Origin: a virus
Strand: one strand, 5' to 3'
IMG/VR virus record: IMGVR_UViG_3300037493_003077
Span: 1-52,190 of that record
DNA length: 52,190 bases
Shown piece by piece: positions 43,243 through 51,824 of this stretch (position 1 is the stretch's first letter; each line of letters begins with the position of its first letter). The notes beneath the pieces are model-generated. The model had not been told where the DNA came from, did no database searches, and saw nothing but the letters and a program-made list of their open reading frames with translations. The translations under genes and the position numbers were made by a program.

Positions 43243-44242
43243 AAAATCTATCTCTCATATCCAAATCTGCTGTTGACATCACTGTGTTTAGTTTTGTTTG
43301 CTTCAATATCCATGCATATGTCTTTTCCATACCAGAGCGAAGTGATTGACTAGGAACCCAACCAATTTTACTCTTATAGAGTTTATTATCTGAGTTTCTT
43401 CCACGAACACCAACTGGACCAGAGATGTTATTAATAAGTAGATTCTTTCCTGCAATCTCTATTGCCATTCTAGCAAGATCATTGATTTTAATCATCTCTT
43501 CTGATCCAATATTAACGGGACCAATGAACTCAGAATTCATTAATCTACAGGTAGCTTCAACACATTCATCGATATACAAAAAGGAACGAGTCTGTTGACC
43601 ATCTCCCCATACTTCAATATATGAATCAGATGATTCTGCTACCTTTCTACACATGGCAGCAGGTGCTTTCTCCTTGCCACCTTTCCAAGTCCCCTCTGGT
43701 CCGAATATATTGTGATATCGAGCAATACGAACATCTAGACCGTGGTTTCGGTTGAAGGCGAGGTAGAGTCTTTCGCTAAAGAGTTTCTCCCATCCATATT
43801 CACTGTCTGGTGCAGCAGGGTACGCAGAGTCTTCAGAGCACTTTGGATTATCTGGATCTTCTTGGTTGTAGGCAGGGTACATACACGCAGAAGATGAGTA
43901 GAACACCTTACCAACCTTTGTGTTATGACAACGCTCTACTACATTAAGATTGATGAGAGCAGAGTTATGCATGATGTCTGCATCATGTTCACCCGTGAAG
44001 ATGTATCCCGCTCCACCCATGTCAGCCGCCATTTGATATACCTCATCAAATTGGAGGTCGAATGCGTTATCGCACACAACTTGGTTTCGTAGATCTCCAA
44101 TGATAAAATCATCTGCTGGAGACTTTGAGAATTCTGGGTATTTTAGATCTACAACACGAACCCAATGACCATCTTTCTTGAATTTCTTTACAAGATGAGA
44201 ACCAATAAATCCACCCCCACCAAGTACTAAAATCTTTTTCAT
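43235..44242 (-). CDS. GDP-mannose 3,5-epimerase-like NAD(P) sugar epimerase
   Basis: A 335-residue extended short-chain dehydrogenase: GGGGFIGSHL at the N-terminus (NAD binding), MAADMGGAGYI near residue 72, SSSACMYP near residue 117, and catalytic Tyr-Lys in SEYGWEKLF near residue 147. ADMGG and SSACMYP are the pattern of GDP-D-mannose 3',5'-epimerase, which makes GDP-L-galactose or GDP-L-gulose. WGDGQQTRSFLYIDE near residue 212 is conserved in this group. It would supply L-galactose-type donors to the cluster, possibly to the GT10 enzyme at the right end. Start at 44242 overlaps the GT17-like gene stop by 4 nt. Confidence 0.88.
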   Translation of the reverse strand: MKKILVLGGGGFIGSHLVKKFKKDGHWVRVVDLKYPEFSKSPADDFIIGDLRNQVVCDNAFDLQFDEVYQMAADMGGAGYIFTGEHDADIMHNSALINLNVVERCHNTKVGKVFYSSSACMYPAYNQEDPDNPKCSEDSAYPAAPDSEYGWEKLFSERLYLAFNRNHGLDVRIARYHNIFGPEGTWKGGKEKAPAAMCRKVAESSDSYIEVWGDGQQTRSFLYIDECVEATCRLMNSEFIGPVNIGSEEMIKINDLARMAIEIAGKNLLINNISGPVGVRGRNSDNKLYKSKIGWVPSQSLRSGMEKTYAWILKQTKLNTVMSTADLDMRDRFYA

Positions 44243-45030
44243 CGTATATAATCCTTAAATTTTTCAATGTTCTGTTGTACATACACTGGTAGAGTATTTA
44301 TATGATCCACAACCAAGTTAATTCCTTCATTGGTTCTCCCAAGAACATCAGTTAAATTTTCTCTATACATTTTCAATGAATCAAGCGTGATGTAATCAAA
44401 TTCAGTATGAGCATAGTTATCTATTATGTTTTTCATGTTTTCCGCAGATCCAATGCACGAAAAATGCCATCCTCCATTTACTATGCTTGGATACTGACTA
44501 TTGGTTAAAGATGACTTAAACTGTTGAGTGCCAATTTTATCAATTGTGGATTTAGTTGCTATTCCAGCATGACTCCACCTAATCCCACATGCTCTAGTAT
44601 TTAAATACCAATAATAAAGATTTTGCGCAAATGTATAAGATCCTCCATCCCATTTTTCTTTTACTTCTTTAAGTTTTTGACATGAAATAATTTCATCCAC
44701 ATCTGCAATTATGATTAAATCATTTTCGGATGCATCTACAATTCCTTTTGTTATCATTCGTCTTTGTAATTGATCATTATCATGAGCCCAATGTTTGGTA
44801 GTATGCGGTTTATAGAATTGATCTGCGCCAATCACAACATGTATTATTTTATCAAGAAATGGTTTAAATCTATCTTTATTTTCTTTAAAGTATAAATTTT
44901 TTTCTTTGTACTGATGTGTTAATTCTGCTTCAACCAAAACAAAATAATCAACTTCAGAATTTAGTTCATTTAATCTAATTTCAAGAATATCTAATTCATT
45001 ATAAAATTGAAAACAATCATAAACTTTCAT
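44239..45030 (-). CDS. GT17-like glycosyltransferase
   Basis: A 263-residue protein matching the GT17 pattern (beta-1,4-N-acetylglucosaminyltransferase-like): VYDCFQFYNELDILEIRLNE at the N-terminus, DYFVLVEA near residue 28, IIADVDEI near residue 108 (acidic metal site), and GGWHFSCIG near residue 190. The family adds a sugar, usually GlcNAc, to mannose cores in eukaryotes; bacterial and viral members have unknown acceptors. Start at ATG 45030 with GGAA upstream is favoured over a TTG. It overlaps the previous gene by 14 nt. Confidence 0.88.
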   Translation of the reverse strand: MKVYDCFQFYNELDILEIRLNELNSEVDYFVLVEAELTHQYKEKNLYFKENKDRFKPFLDKIIHVVIGADQFYKPHTTKHWAHDNDQLQRRMITKGIVDASENDLIIIADVDEIISCQKLKEVKEKWDGGSYTFAQNLYYWYLNTRACGIRWSHAGIATKSTIDKIGTQQFKSSLTNSQYPSIVNGGWHFSCIGSAENMKNIIDNYAHTEFDYITLDSLKMYRENLTDVLGRTNEGINLVVDHINTLPVYVQQNIEKFKDYIR

Positions 45031-45715
45031 AATCGTTCCATCTTTCAATTATTTTCGAAACCATAGGGATAAATAATCCACTATGAAATCCAAATGTAGT
45101 TTCTAGTTCCTGTTCTGTTACTAGCATACTTCCAAGAGCAAATTTCTTTGCAAATTCTCCTGTTGGGAAAATACAACCCATCTGTTCAAAATAATTTCTA
45201 AGAGATACACATATAATAATATCTTCACCCATTCCAGAATTGGTCATCTTAGAAATAAATTCTTTATTTAGATTTGCTCCTGCCTGTAATAGTTTTTTAC
45301 TTCTCAAGCAAAATCCACCGCATCCCACTTCATGTTTAGGTTCAATTACCCACGGAAAGTGTCCTGGTTTCATATGTATCCATGGACACCCTATGTAATC
45401 GTAATTGAAAAATTCATCAGTCCAGTTTGTTGGTTTACAAATATAACCATCTGTTTGTACAATTAAACAATAATCAGTATTTACATAAGAATTCAAGTCA
45501 GTGATACAAAAAGTATTATATTCTGGATATGACATGTTTTCAATATTATGAATTATAATTTTATCATTAGATTTTATGTTTTTATCTGATGTAATTAAAA
45601 TTACAGACCCAAACTGTATTTTGCGAGTACATATATCAATAACATCAAGAATTTTTTCAGTATCTTTGCCAGTACCATCTATTGTTACCAAAGTTATTTT
45701 TGATAATTCAATCAT
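45017..45715 (-). CDS. DUF5672-family putative glycosyltransferase
   Basis: A 232-residue protein with the DUF5672 pattern: KITLVTIDGTG at the N-terminus, YCLIVQTDGYI near residue 83, FFNYDYIGCPW near residue 103, VGCGGFCLRSKKLL near residue 130 and MGEDIIICVSLRN near residue 163. This family is GT-A-like and found in glycan clusters, but activity is not established. It has a paralogue in the window at 48511-49212 with the same order of motifs. The ATG has no strong ribosome site and overlaps the preceding methyltransferase by 4 nt. Confidence 0.8.
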   Translation of the reverse strand: MIELSKITLVTIDGTGKDTEKILDVIDICTRKIQFGSVILITSDKNIKSNDKIIIHNIENMSYPEYNTFCITDLNSYVNTDYCLIVQTDGYICKPTNWTDEFFNYDYIGCPWIHMKPGHFPWVIEPKHEVGCGGFCLRSKKLLQAGANLNKEFISKMTNSGMGEDIIICVSLRNYFEQMGCIFPTGEFAKKFALGSMLVTEQELETTFGFHSGLFIPMVSKIIERWNDYESL

Positions 45716-46323
45716 CCATTATCTCTTTTCAAAACAGTAAGACCATTACAGTTTGTAAAAATTTCATGAATTTTCCATTGCGGATTTTCAATAATAAATT
45801 TTTCAATAGCAGTCCATATTCCATCACCCTCAAGGATGGGGGATCCAGTAGCCTCTCCTGGCTCATTTGTGAATCGGTAATTCACTGTGTCATGAAATAT
45901 TAAATACTTTCTTGCTTTATTGCCATGCAATTTTAATTCTGTTGTAATTTGATTATGCGTGTGTAAAGTGTCAATAAAAAGTAAATCGGTTTCTTCTATT
46001 TCTATCTTGGTGGTATCTCCTAGAATAAATTGATAATCAATATTATTTAAAGAACAATAATCTATTATGCCATTCATTCTATCTCCGCATTGATGACTGT
46101 CCCAGTGCAATGATTCTTGTGTAAGATTGCGCGGATCAACTATATCAATTGATATAAATTTCTTAGGTTTAGCGACAGCAAATGCAAAAGTTGATACAAC
46201 CCAACGGACTCCCAGTTCTATCACATGGTCGCATTCACTTGCATACCGTTTTAGTGTTGGTAGATGTTCATTTATGTCTGATGGCGAATTGCATAACGCA
46301 CTATAACATTGTTCAACATTCAT
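45712..46323 (-). CDS. Class I SAM methyltransferase (sugar-cluster type)
   Basis: A 203-residue protein. VIELGVRWVVSTFAFA near residue 35 is the SAM-binding region, although Gly-rich motif I is atypical (ELGVRWVV rather than ELGxxxG). FISIDIVDP near residue 56 is the acidic loop and DLLFIDTLHTHNQI near residue 114 the metal-binding Asp/His pattern of O-methyltransferases related to cephalosporin hydroxylase and methyltransferase 24. FHDTVNYR near residue 144 is also typical. Acceptor unknown; a sugar hydroxyl is likely from the context. It starts 1 nt after the TylF-like gene. Confidence 0.78.
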   Translation of the reverse strand: MNVEQCYSALCNSPSDINEHLPTLKRYASECDHVIELGVRWVVSTFAFAVAKPKKFISIDIVDPRNLTQESLHWDSHQCGDRMNGIIDYCSLNNIDYQFILGDTTKIEIEETDLLFIDTLHTHNQITTELKLHGNKARKYLIFHDTVNYRFTNEPGEATGSPILEGDGIWTAIEKFIIENPQWKIHEIFTNCNGLTVLKRDNG

Positions 46324-46324
46324 A

Positions 46325-46990
46325 TTAAATTTCCTTTATTAAGAAGCACCCGCATGGGAGTTTGCCTAGATCTGCTTCAAACACATTTAATTTTTTATTT
46401 GTTATTGGTTCATATAAATGTGTATGCCCTTTTTCTTTAAAGAAATGCCGTATAGCGGCATGAGCCTCTTGCAAGCATGAATCATCAAATATAATATATC
46501 CACCAATAGAGACTTTATCATACAATCCATACAATACATCGAGTGTTGCACTAAATGCATCAACATCAATTCTTAATAATGAAATTTGTTTAATTCTGCA
46601 TGTTTCTAAGTTTAATGTGTCTTTAACAAATCCTTTTAAAAACTGAATTCTAGGTTCATCCAAAGCATCAAACATTTTAAAATTATGTCTTACTGTTTCT
46701 AAATCTATTGCATAGCTACCCGCACCGTGCCTCTCCCTTTCATAATAATATGTACTTGTTTGTCTATCTTCTATTCCCTCATATGAGTCGCATACCCATA
46801 TATTCTTATCATGAAAAATCTTGCTCAAAAATATGCTCATACCCCCAAGCCATACTCCACATTCAACAACATCACCATCTATTTTTTCTATATGTTCTTT
46901 GTGTTCTATAATCATATCAAATCTTTCCTCACTAACCATCGTAATTTGATTGTTGATTATCATATTTTTTAAAGTAACTATTTCTTTCAT
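46325..46990 (-). CDS. TylF/MycF-family sugar O-methyltransferase
   Basis: A 221-residue protein of the macrocin O-methyltransferase family. DGDVVECGVWLGGMSIFL near residue 38 is motif I, VCDSYEGI near residue 66 the acidic loop, and LLRIDVDAFSATLDVL near residue 138 and IIFDDSCLQEAHAAI near residue 163 carry the metal-binding Asp residues. The family methylates deoxysugar hydroxyl groups, normally with Mg2+. The ATG at 46990 is preferred over an upstream reading to 47044 because GGAG lies 6 nt before it, inside the last codons of the previous gene. Confidence 0.88.
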   Translation of the reverse strand: MKEIVTLKNMIINNQITMVSEERFDMIIEHKEHIEKIDGDVVECGVWLGGMSIFLSKIFHDKNIWVCDSYEGIEDRQTSTYYYERERHGAGSYAIDLETVRHNFKMFDALDEPRIQFLKGFVKDTLNLETCRIKQISLLRIDVDAFSATLDVLYGLYDKVSIGGYIIFDDSCLQEAHAAIRHFFKEKGHTHLYEPITNKKLNVFEADLGKLPCGCFLIKEI

Positions 46991-46991
46991 T

Positions 46992-47516
46992 TTATTCTCC
47001 AATAATTGCCCAACTATAATCAGAAAAAACTTTAATTTTTTCAATATTAAATAAACTATTTACTGCTTGACTTACTTCAAATAATGTTGGACTATCTGGT
47101 ATATAATCATGTCCAGACATTATTCCAGTTTTTTTTAATTTTGGAAGACTAACATTTATATCATGTACTACAGAATGAAAAGAATGATCTGCGTCAATAT
47201 AAATAAAATCATAATAATCATCAATTAAATTTGGAACTATTTGAGAAATACTTCCTTGTTTAAAATTAATGTTTTTATGAAAATTTAAAATATTTTTCAT
47301 TTTTTCTGTTAAAATTATATCAACAGTATCAACAACATCAGCATAGTATGCAAATAAAGATGTGCTAACTCCATCATTACAACCTAATTCTAGAACTTTA
47401 TGATTTTTGTTCATTTTAAAAAATAAACAAAGTTCATCTAATCCTTCTATATAATTAACTCCACCAGCATCTCCCATTCCATGCATTCTTTCTTGTTTTA
47501 AATTTGGTTTATTCAT
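46992..47516 (-). CDS. Class I SAM O-methyltransferase
   Basis: A 174-residue protein. KVLELGCNDGVSTSLFA near residue 39 is motif I, VDTVDII near residue 63 the acidic loop, and FIYIDADHSFHSV near residue 107, followed by SGHDY near residue 133, the Asp/His set of methyltransferase 24-type O-methyltransferases. The substrate is probably a sugar. The ATG at 47516 is favoured over the upstream TTG, which lies inside the ribosome site. It is one of three neighbouring genes that share the same ribosome-site sequence. Confidence 0.82.
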   Translation of the reverse strand: MNKPNLKQERMHGMGDAGGVNYIEGLDELCLFFKMNKNHKVLELGCNDGVSTSLFAYYADVVDTVDIILTEKMKNILNFHKNINFKQGSISQIVPNLIDDYYDFIYIDADHSFHSVVHDINVSLPKLKKTGIMSGHDYIPDSPTLFEVSQAVNSLFNIEKIKVFSDYSWAIIGE

Positions 47517-47518
47517 TT

Positions 47519-48514
47519 TTATTTTATTCTCCAATAATTGTATATACCAATGTCAAGTTCGTATTTAGTCCACAATTTTCTCTCTCGCATTGGTTGGGTC
47601 TTTGCCCATTCCCACATAGAGGTGAGTCCATCTTTTAAAGATGTGACTTGTTTGTATCCAAGAACATCTTTGATCTTATCATGAGTTACCCACGCATCCT
47701 TAACTTCGTGGCGTTGTTCAAGATGAACTTTGTCGCCACATCCTATCACATCTATTAATAGATTGCAAACATTATTTATAGTAATATGATCATCTCCCCC
47801 AATATTAAATATCTGTTTTGATGCTCTATCGTCTGTAGCACCCATCCAAAAATAAGGAACACAATCATCTACATAACTGAACGCTCTCGTTTGTTCCCCA
47901 TCACCATAAATGGTCATTGGTAGTTTATTTAGATGTAAATACATCCAAATTCCTAGAACATTTCTATACTTATCCCAGATGTTTTGCTTTACACCATATA
48001 CATTGTGGGGTCTAAATATACACCAATCAAGCCCATGTTGTTCTCCTGCAACATGAAGATCCATCTCACATGCATACTTTGCAATACCATATGGGTCTAT
48101 TGGTGCTTGCTGGTGTGATTCCTTGAACGGAACTTCACCATTACCATAAACTGCCATGGTTGATGTAAATACAAATCTTTTGATGTTGTATTTGATACTA
48201 AGATTAATTAACTTTGTAGTTGCAATGAGATTGTTTTCGTAGTTATACTGCCTAATGAAAGGACTCAACCCTTCAGCAGCATATGCGGCAAAATGAAAGA
48301 CATAATCAAATTTATGTTCCTTGAAAAGATATTCAAGTCTTTTGCTATTGCTTGTAAGATCGTAATTATAAAAAACAACTTTGGGATTTACATTTTGAAT
48401 GTATCCCCCTGAGAGATTATCAACACCATACACTGTTGCCTTATCGTTATCAATCAACCAATCAGCAAGACGAGAACCCAAAAGACCAGCAACACCAGTA
48501 ATTAAAACTTTCAT
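47519..48514 (-). CDS. NAD-dependent nucleotide-sugar epimerase (GalE-like)
   Basis: A 331-residue extended short-chain dehydrogenase: ITGVAGLLGSRLADWL at the N-terminus binds NAD, FTSTMAVYGNGE near residue 116, catalytic YGIAKYACE near residue 143, and FRPHNVYG near residue 168. The C-terminal part has YGDGEQTRAFSYVDDCV. It probably interconverts UDP- or GDP-sugars (for example UDP-glucose/UDP-galactose), but the exact substrate cannot be read. The start overlaps the upstream stop as ATGA, with GGAGAATAT before the ATG. Confidence 0.88.
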   Translation of the reverse strand: MKVLITGVAGLLGSRLADWLIDNDKATVYGVDNLSGGYIQNVNPKVVFYNYDLTSNSKRLEYLFKEHKFDYVFHFAAYAAEGLSPFIRQYNYENNLIATTKLINLSIKYNIKRFVFTSTMAVYGNGEVPFKESHQQAPIDPYGIAKYACEMDLHVAGEQHGLDWCIFRPHNVYGVKQNIWDKYRNVLGIWMYLHLNKLPMTIYGDGEQTRAFSYVDDCVPYFWMGATDDRASKQIFNIGGDDHITINNVCNLLIDVIGCGDKVHLEQRHEVKDAWVTHDKIKDVLGYKQVTSLKDGLTSMWEWAKTQPMRERKLWTKYELDIGIYNYWRIK

Positions 48515-49212
48515 ATATTCTCCAATAATTTTACTTTGTTTGGATGAGTTTCGTCACAATGAAACCCAAAACTATCGTCCGATGATAACATAAGATCATC
48601 TACTAATGTACTTTCACATGAAAAGTTTGCTGCTGTTATTGTGTCAGGGAACTTACATCCAAAAGTCTCTAACTGTTTTCTCATGCAAATAGAAATTACT
48701 ACATCTTCTGGAATATTTTCATACTCTTTATTATACATGTTTTTAACTACATTGAGTAGTTTTTTTGATCTCATACTAAACCCACCATTTCCTACTGTAT
48801 ATTTACACATAGACTCTTTCAATCTTTGATGTGCTAAAGACCATCTTTGAGTATTAATGTATAGCATATTAGAAGACCAAGGTGCTCCAATATAATCATA
48901 ATTAAAAAACTTAAAAGACCAATGATTTTTATTGACAATAAATCCATCATTTTGGACGATGATTATATACTCTGTATCAATGTAATCTACAATATTATTA
49001 AGTGTGAAGTATTGACATTCATCCCAAGACATTTTATCAATTTTTATAGTCTTTCCGATGGTAATATCATGATTAGAACATGAGAATACTTTTATATCAC
49101 CAAAAGTTATATCCTTGCTAGAATATTTCAAAGCCTTTATCAGGCGTGTATCGTCGCCGACACCATCAATCCCAACTAATGTAACATTTGATAGGTTAAG
49201 AATATTTGGCAT
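48511..49212 (-). CDS. DUF5672-family putative glycosyltransferase, paralogue
   Basis: A 233-residue relative of the protein at 45017-45715, with the same motif order: NVTLVGIDGVGDD, YIIIVQNDGFIV near residue 82, FFNYDYIGAPW near residue 102, VGNGGFSMRSKKLL near residue 139, and IPEDVVISICMRK near residue 167. This shows a duplicated transferase in the cluster. The two copies are far apart in sequence, so duplication is old or they were acquired separately. Acceptor unknown. It overlaps the DUF6165-like gene by 17 nt. Confidence 0.8.
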   Translation of the reverse strand: MPNILNLSNVTLVGIDGVGDDTRLIKALKYSSKDITFGDIKVFSCSNHDITIGKTIKIDKMSWDECQYFTLNNIVDYIDTEYIIIVQNDGFIVNKNHWSFKFFNYDYIGAPWSSNMLYINTQRWSLAHQRLKESMCKYTVGNGGFSMRSKKLLNVVKNMYNKEYENIPEDVVISICMRKQLETFGCKFPDTITAANFSCESTLVDDLMLSSDDSFGFHCDETHPNKVKLLENI

Positions 49213-49576
49213 ATGACTTCTCTTCCATAATATCTGAATTGCTCAATTTATTAATTTTATTCTTAATATCAAATCTCATATCGTTTACGACATAAACTGA
49301 ACGAGCGAGTTTGATGAACTCATCATCAAACTCTAATTTAGATTCTTTGGTTCTGATTTCGTCCTCTACAACCCACAATTTTTCATTTATTGATTTTAGA
49401 TTGGATATTTCATCAGAAAATATAGTGAAATAATTCTTTGCGAACAAACAATTGGATATTACTTCCAACTCTTTGTGAATATTTTCCAACTTGGAACTAT
49501 CACTTATTCTTTCGTGTTTTATACACAATATAGTGTATTTGTCAATAACTTCACCCACAGATACATCAATCATCAT
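49196..49576 (-). CDS. DUF6165-like small protein of the sugar cluster
   Basis: A 126-residue helical protein with SVGEVIDKYTILCIKHERI near the N-terminus, which fits the DUF6165 pattern of proteins found beside glycosyltransferases. Function unknown. The remainder is Lys/Glu-rich helices. The ATG at 49576 overlaps the previous gene's stop as ATGA. An in-frame TTG at 49591 is rejected. Confidence 0.75.
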   Translation of the reverse strand: MMIDVSVGEVIDKYTILCIKHERISDSSKLENIHKELEVISNCLFAKNYFTIFSDEISNLKSINEKLWVVEDEIRTKESKLEFDDEFIKLARSVYVVNDMRFDIKNKINKLSNSDIMEEKSYAKYS

Positions 49577-50313
49577 ACTATATAATTCCAATCTTTTTTA
49601 TAAATGTGATCTACATAGGAAAAATCTGGATTCTGCAATCTGCCATTCACCTTTCGTGAATACATGTTCAGTTTTCCTTTAGTATTTAGGTTTTCAACGA
49701 GATAGCAAAGTGAAGTTTCAACTGTATGGATCTCCAGAGCATTTTCTATAACCCAGCACAGATCAAATACATTGAATAACTTAATGTGTTCTGGTTTATG
49801 ATATACACATTTTATATTTGAATTTGTAATATTTACTTCCCTGTATACCATATCAGGTGGAGAAGCAAACATATTATTCACAAAAATAAATGGTTCGTTC
49901 TTTATACCAAGGATTTCCTTACAACGAATCTCTCGTTCTTGATTTCGTTCAAATTGCAAATAATCTTTCCAATTATTTTCATTGACATCAAATCCCATGA
50001 ATTGCATCAACAGATACTTGCCCTTCATCGGTAGCACACCAAATCTATGATGTGAAATATCAAATGGAATATATACAAATTCTTCTGTATTGATTGCAAT
50101 TGGTGTCTTATAACATTCCTTACGAGGAAAATTTTCATTTACATTTACAAAATTGATTCCCTTGATGTAATCTTTGATGTATAGGAATTCTGGAATCACA
50201 GGCCATATAACTTCATATCCTAAAGATATGAAATGTCTTGCTGCCTTCTGTAAGAAGAATATATCACCAATTCCTGCTGGTTGCCAAAATAAAACTTGTT
50301 TATTCACTTGCAT
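49573..50313 (-). CDS. GT9/heptosyltransferase-like GT-B glycosyltransferase
   Basis: A 246-residue protein beginning VLFWQPAGIGDIFFLQKAAR, the Gly-rich nucleotide/acceptor loop typical of heptosyltransferase-like enzymes, followed by HFISLGYEVIWPV. The C-terminal half has HTVETSLCYLVENL near residue 197, resembling the conserved donor-binding loop of GT-B enzymes. It is shorter than typical GT9 (about 320-350 residues), so it may have a reduced C-terminal domain. The acceptor is unknown. It overlaps the next gene by 4 nt and starts 14 nt inside the upstream gene's end. Confidence 0.7.
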   Translation of the reverse strand: MQVNKQVLFWQPAGIGDIFFLQKAARHFISLGYEVIWPVIPEFLYIKDYIKGINFVNVNENFPRKECYKTPIAINTEEFVYIPFDISHHRFGVLPMKGKYLLMQFMGFDVNENNWKDYLQFERNQEREIRCKEILGIKNEPFIFVNNMFASPPDMVYREVNITNSNIKCVYHKPEHIKLFNVFDLCWVIENALEIHTVETSLCYLVENLNTKGKLNMYSRKVNGRLQNPDFSYVDHIYKKDWNYIV

Positions 50314-50968
50314 TACCTACTAAGTTAAATTTCACGACCTCTTCTCGAAGACCCATTTCTCTCAGTGAATTTTCTTTGGATTTTCCATCAGCAATCCCCA
50401 TTGTTATCATTGGCGTGAATCCTTCTGGCAATGATGTTCCAGGCCATATGGCATATGGATGTCCAAGCATACCAATTCGCATCTTGGGTAAAAATTCAGG
50501 AAGAACTTCACTCATCAGAACTTCATGATCAAATAATTTCACACCCAAATTCATTTCATTGAATTCGCATCGTTCAACCCAGTAAGTCAAACACTGTATG
50601 GTATTTTCTGTATAATTTATATAAATTGGTGATGCTTTGGGTAAATTGGGATTCACATCTGGAGGATTGCCTTGATATGCAAATGCCATATCGCAGTTGT
50701 CTTTCAGTGTATCAAATATAGAAAGTTCAGCATGAATCAAAGAATCCACATCCATCCACACAAATGGTCGTTTCTTTTCTTCTAACACAGAAAGAATAAA
50801 TCTTGGTTTAGCAAGACAATTTAAACGGTATTCGCCACGCGAAGGTAATTCGCGAATATCATGTGGAATATTATTCTCATTGCAATTGATTCTCAGACGA
50901 CGCGCGTGATCGCTATAGTATGTACGATCATCTATATCACAATAAAAGGATACAATTTCAGTTTTCAT
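50300..50968 (-). CDS. Nucleotide-diphospho-sugar transferase-like protein
   Basis: A 222-residue GT-A-like protein. CLAKPRFILSVLEEKKRPFV leads to WMDVDSLIH near residue 71, in which DVD is the metal-binding motif. FNEMNLGVKLFDHEV near residue 136 and GMLGHPYAIWPG near residue 165 are typical of plant-type and bacterial nucleotide-diphospho-sugar transferases. The donor and acceptor cannot be read. It overlaps the GT10-like gene by 11 nt. Confidence 0.78.
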   Translation of the reverse strand: MKTEIVSFYCDIDDRTYYSDHARRLRINCNENNIPHDIRELPSRGEYRLNCLAKPRFILSVLEEKKRPFVWMDVDSLIHAELSIFDTLKDNCDMAFAYQGNPPDVNPNLPKASPIYINYTENTIQCLTYWVERCEFNEMNLGVKLFDHEVLMSEVLPEFLPKMRIGMLGHPYAIWPGTSLPEGFTPMITMGIADGKSKENSLREMGLREEVVKFNLVGNASE

Positions 50969-51797
50969 TGATTAGTTTAAATAATTGATCATCAGCAGAA
51001 ACAAGTTCTTTAACCCGATTAAAGTTGTCTCTTACTGCGTCAAGTTTACTTTCATATAGTTCTTTTGTCAATGTTTTTGGATCAAAATCTGGAGTTAATT
51101 CTATAATTCCATCTTTGTTGAAGATATCACCAATATCTGGTGCTCCCCAATATACTGGTATTGTTCCCGTAGCAAAACAATCAGTTATTTTCTCTGTATA
51201 ATATGTACTGTACTTATCATTTTCAACAGTAATAGAAAACATATAATCATTCAGTCCTTCAGACTTATCACCCCACGGAACACCTGGACTTAATCTACGA
51301 GATCCAAGAACTCCACCATACAGATCAAGGTTATTTTTATATTGTTCTGCTAATTGATGACGAATAGCATGTCCAAATGCAAATTTCTTGGGAGAAGCAA
51401 TCATAGATGCTAATTTTGTTTTTGGAAAAATATCTTGGTTCTTTATCCATGGAAGATTACTTCCTGCTGGACAGTATCTTACCTTTGGATGTTTTCCCAA
51501 CCAACTCTTCTCAGAAGTAAAAAGAAGATCATATGAATCACAAATATTTAAAAATTGCTCTTCCCAAACTTCTCTTGGAAAGTTCATTGCATGAAAAATA
51601 GCACGGGATTCACAAACCCATGCTATTTTCATTGTTCCAGGTTTCTTCTGATAAGACATTCCGATGGCAATTCCACCATCTATAAAAACTTTTACAGGAA
51701 AGTCTTCAGCGATCCAACTGAATGATTGTGGCAATAAATTAGAATTTGATGAATATTCTATTTGAAATGGAGCACCAATTGCTTGCATTTTTTTCAT
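50958..51797 (-). CDS. GT10-like fucosyltransferase
   Basis: A 279-residue protein with the GT10 (alpha-1,3/4-fucosyltransferase) signature in its C-terminal half: FSITVENDKYSTYYTEKITD and CFATGTIPVYWGAPDIGDIF near residues 185-225. The N-terminal half is the acceptor domain. The family uses GDP-L-fucose; a GDP-L-galactose donor is conceivable given the GDP-mannose epimerase-like gene nearby. No membrane anchor, unlike eukaryotic members. The ATG at 51797 has GTGGAGA 11 nt upstream and is preferred over an in-frame GTG at 51815. It is the first sugar gene after regA. Confidence 0.88.
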   Translation of the reverse strand: MKKMQAIGAPFQIEYSSNSNLLPQSFSWIAEDFPVKVFIDGGIAIGMSYQKKPGTMKIAWVCESRAIFHAMNFPREVWEEQFLNICDSYDLLFTSEKSWLGKHPKVRYCPAGSNLPWIKNQDIFPKTKLASMIASPKKFAFGHAIRHQLAEQYKNNLDLYGGVLGSRRLSPGVPWGDKSEGLNDYMFSITVENDKYSTYYTEKITDCFATGTIPVYWGAPDIGDIFNKDGIIELTPDFDPKTLTKELYESKLDAVRDNFNRVKELVSADDQLFKLINEN

Positions 51798-51824
51798 AAT
51801 ATAAAATCTCCACACTTATATATG

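Noticed and set aside
44295-44302. TATAAATA inside the GT17-like gene; another at 47773-47780 inside the GalE-like gene
   Set aside because: Both are within coding sequence without a nearby start and may be chance in AT-rich DNA.
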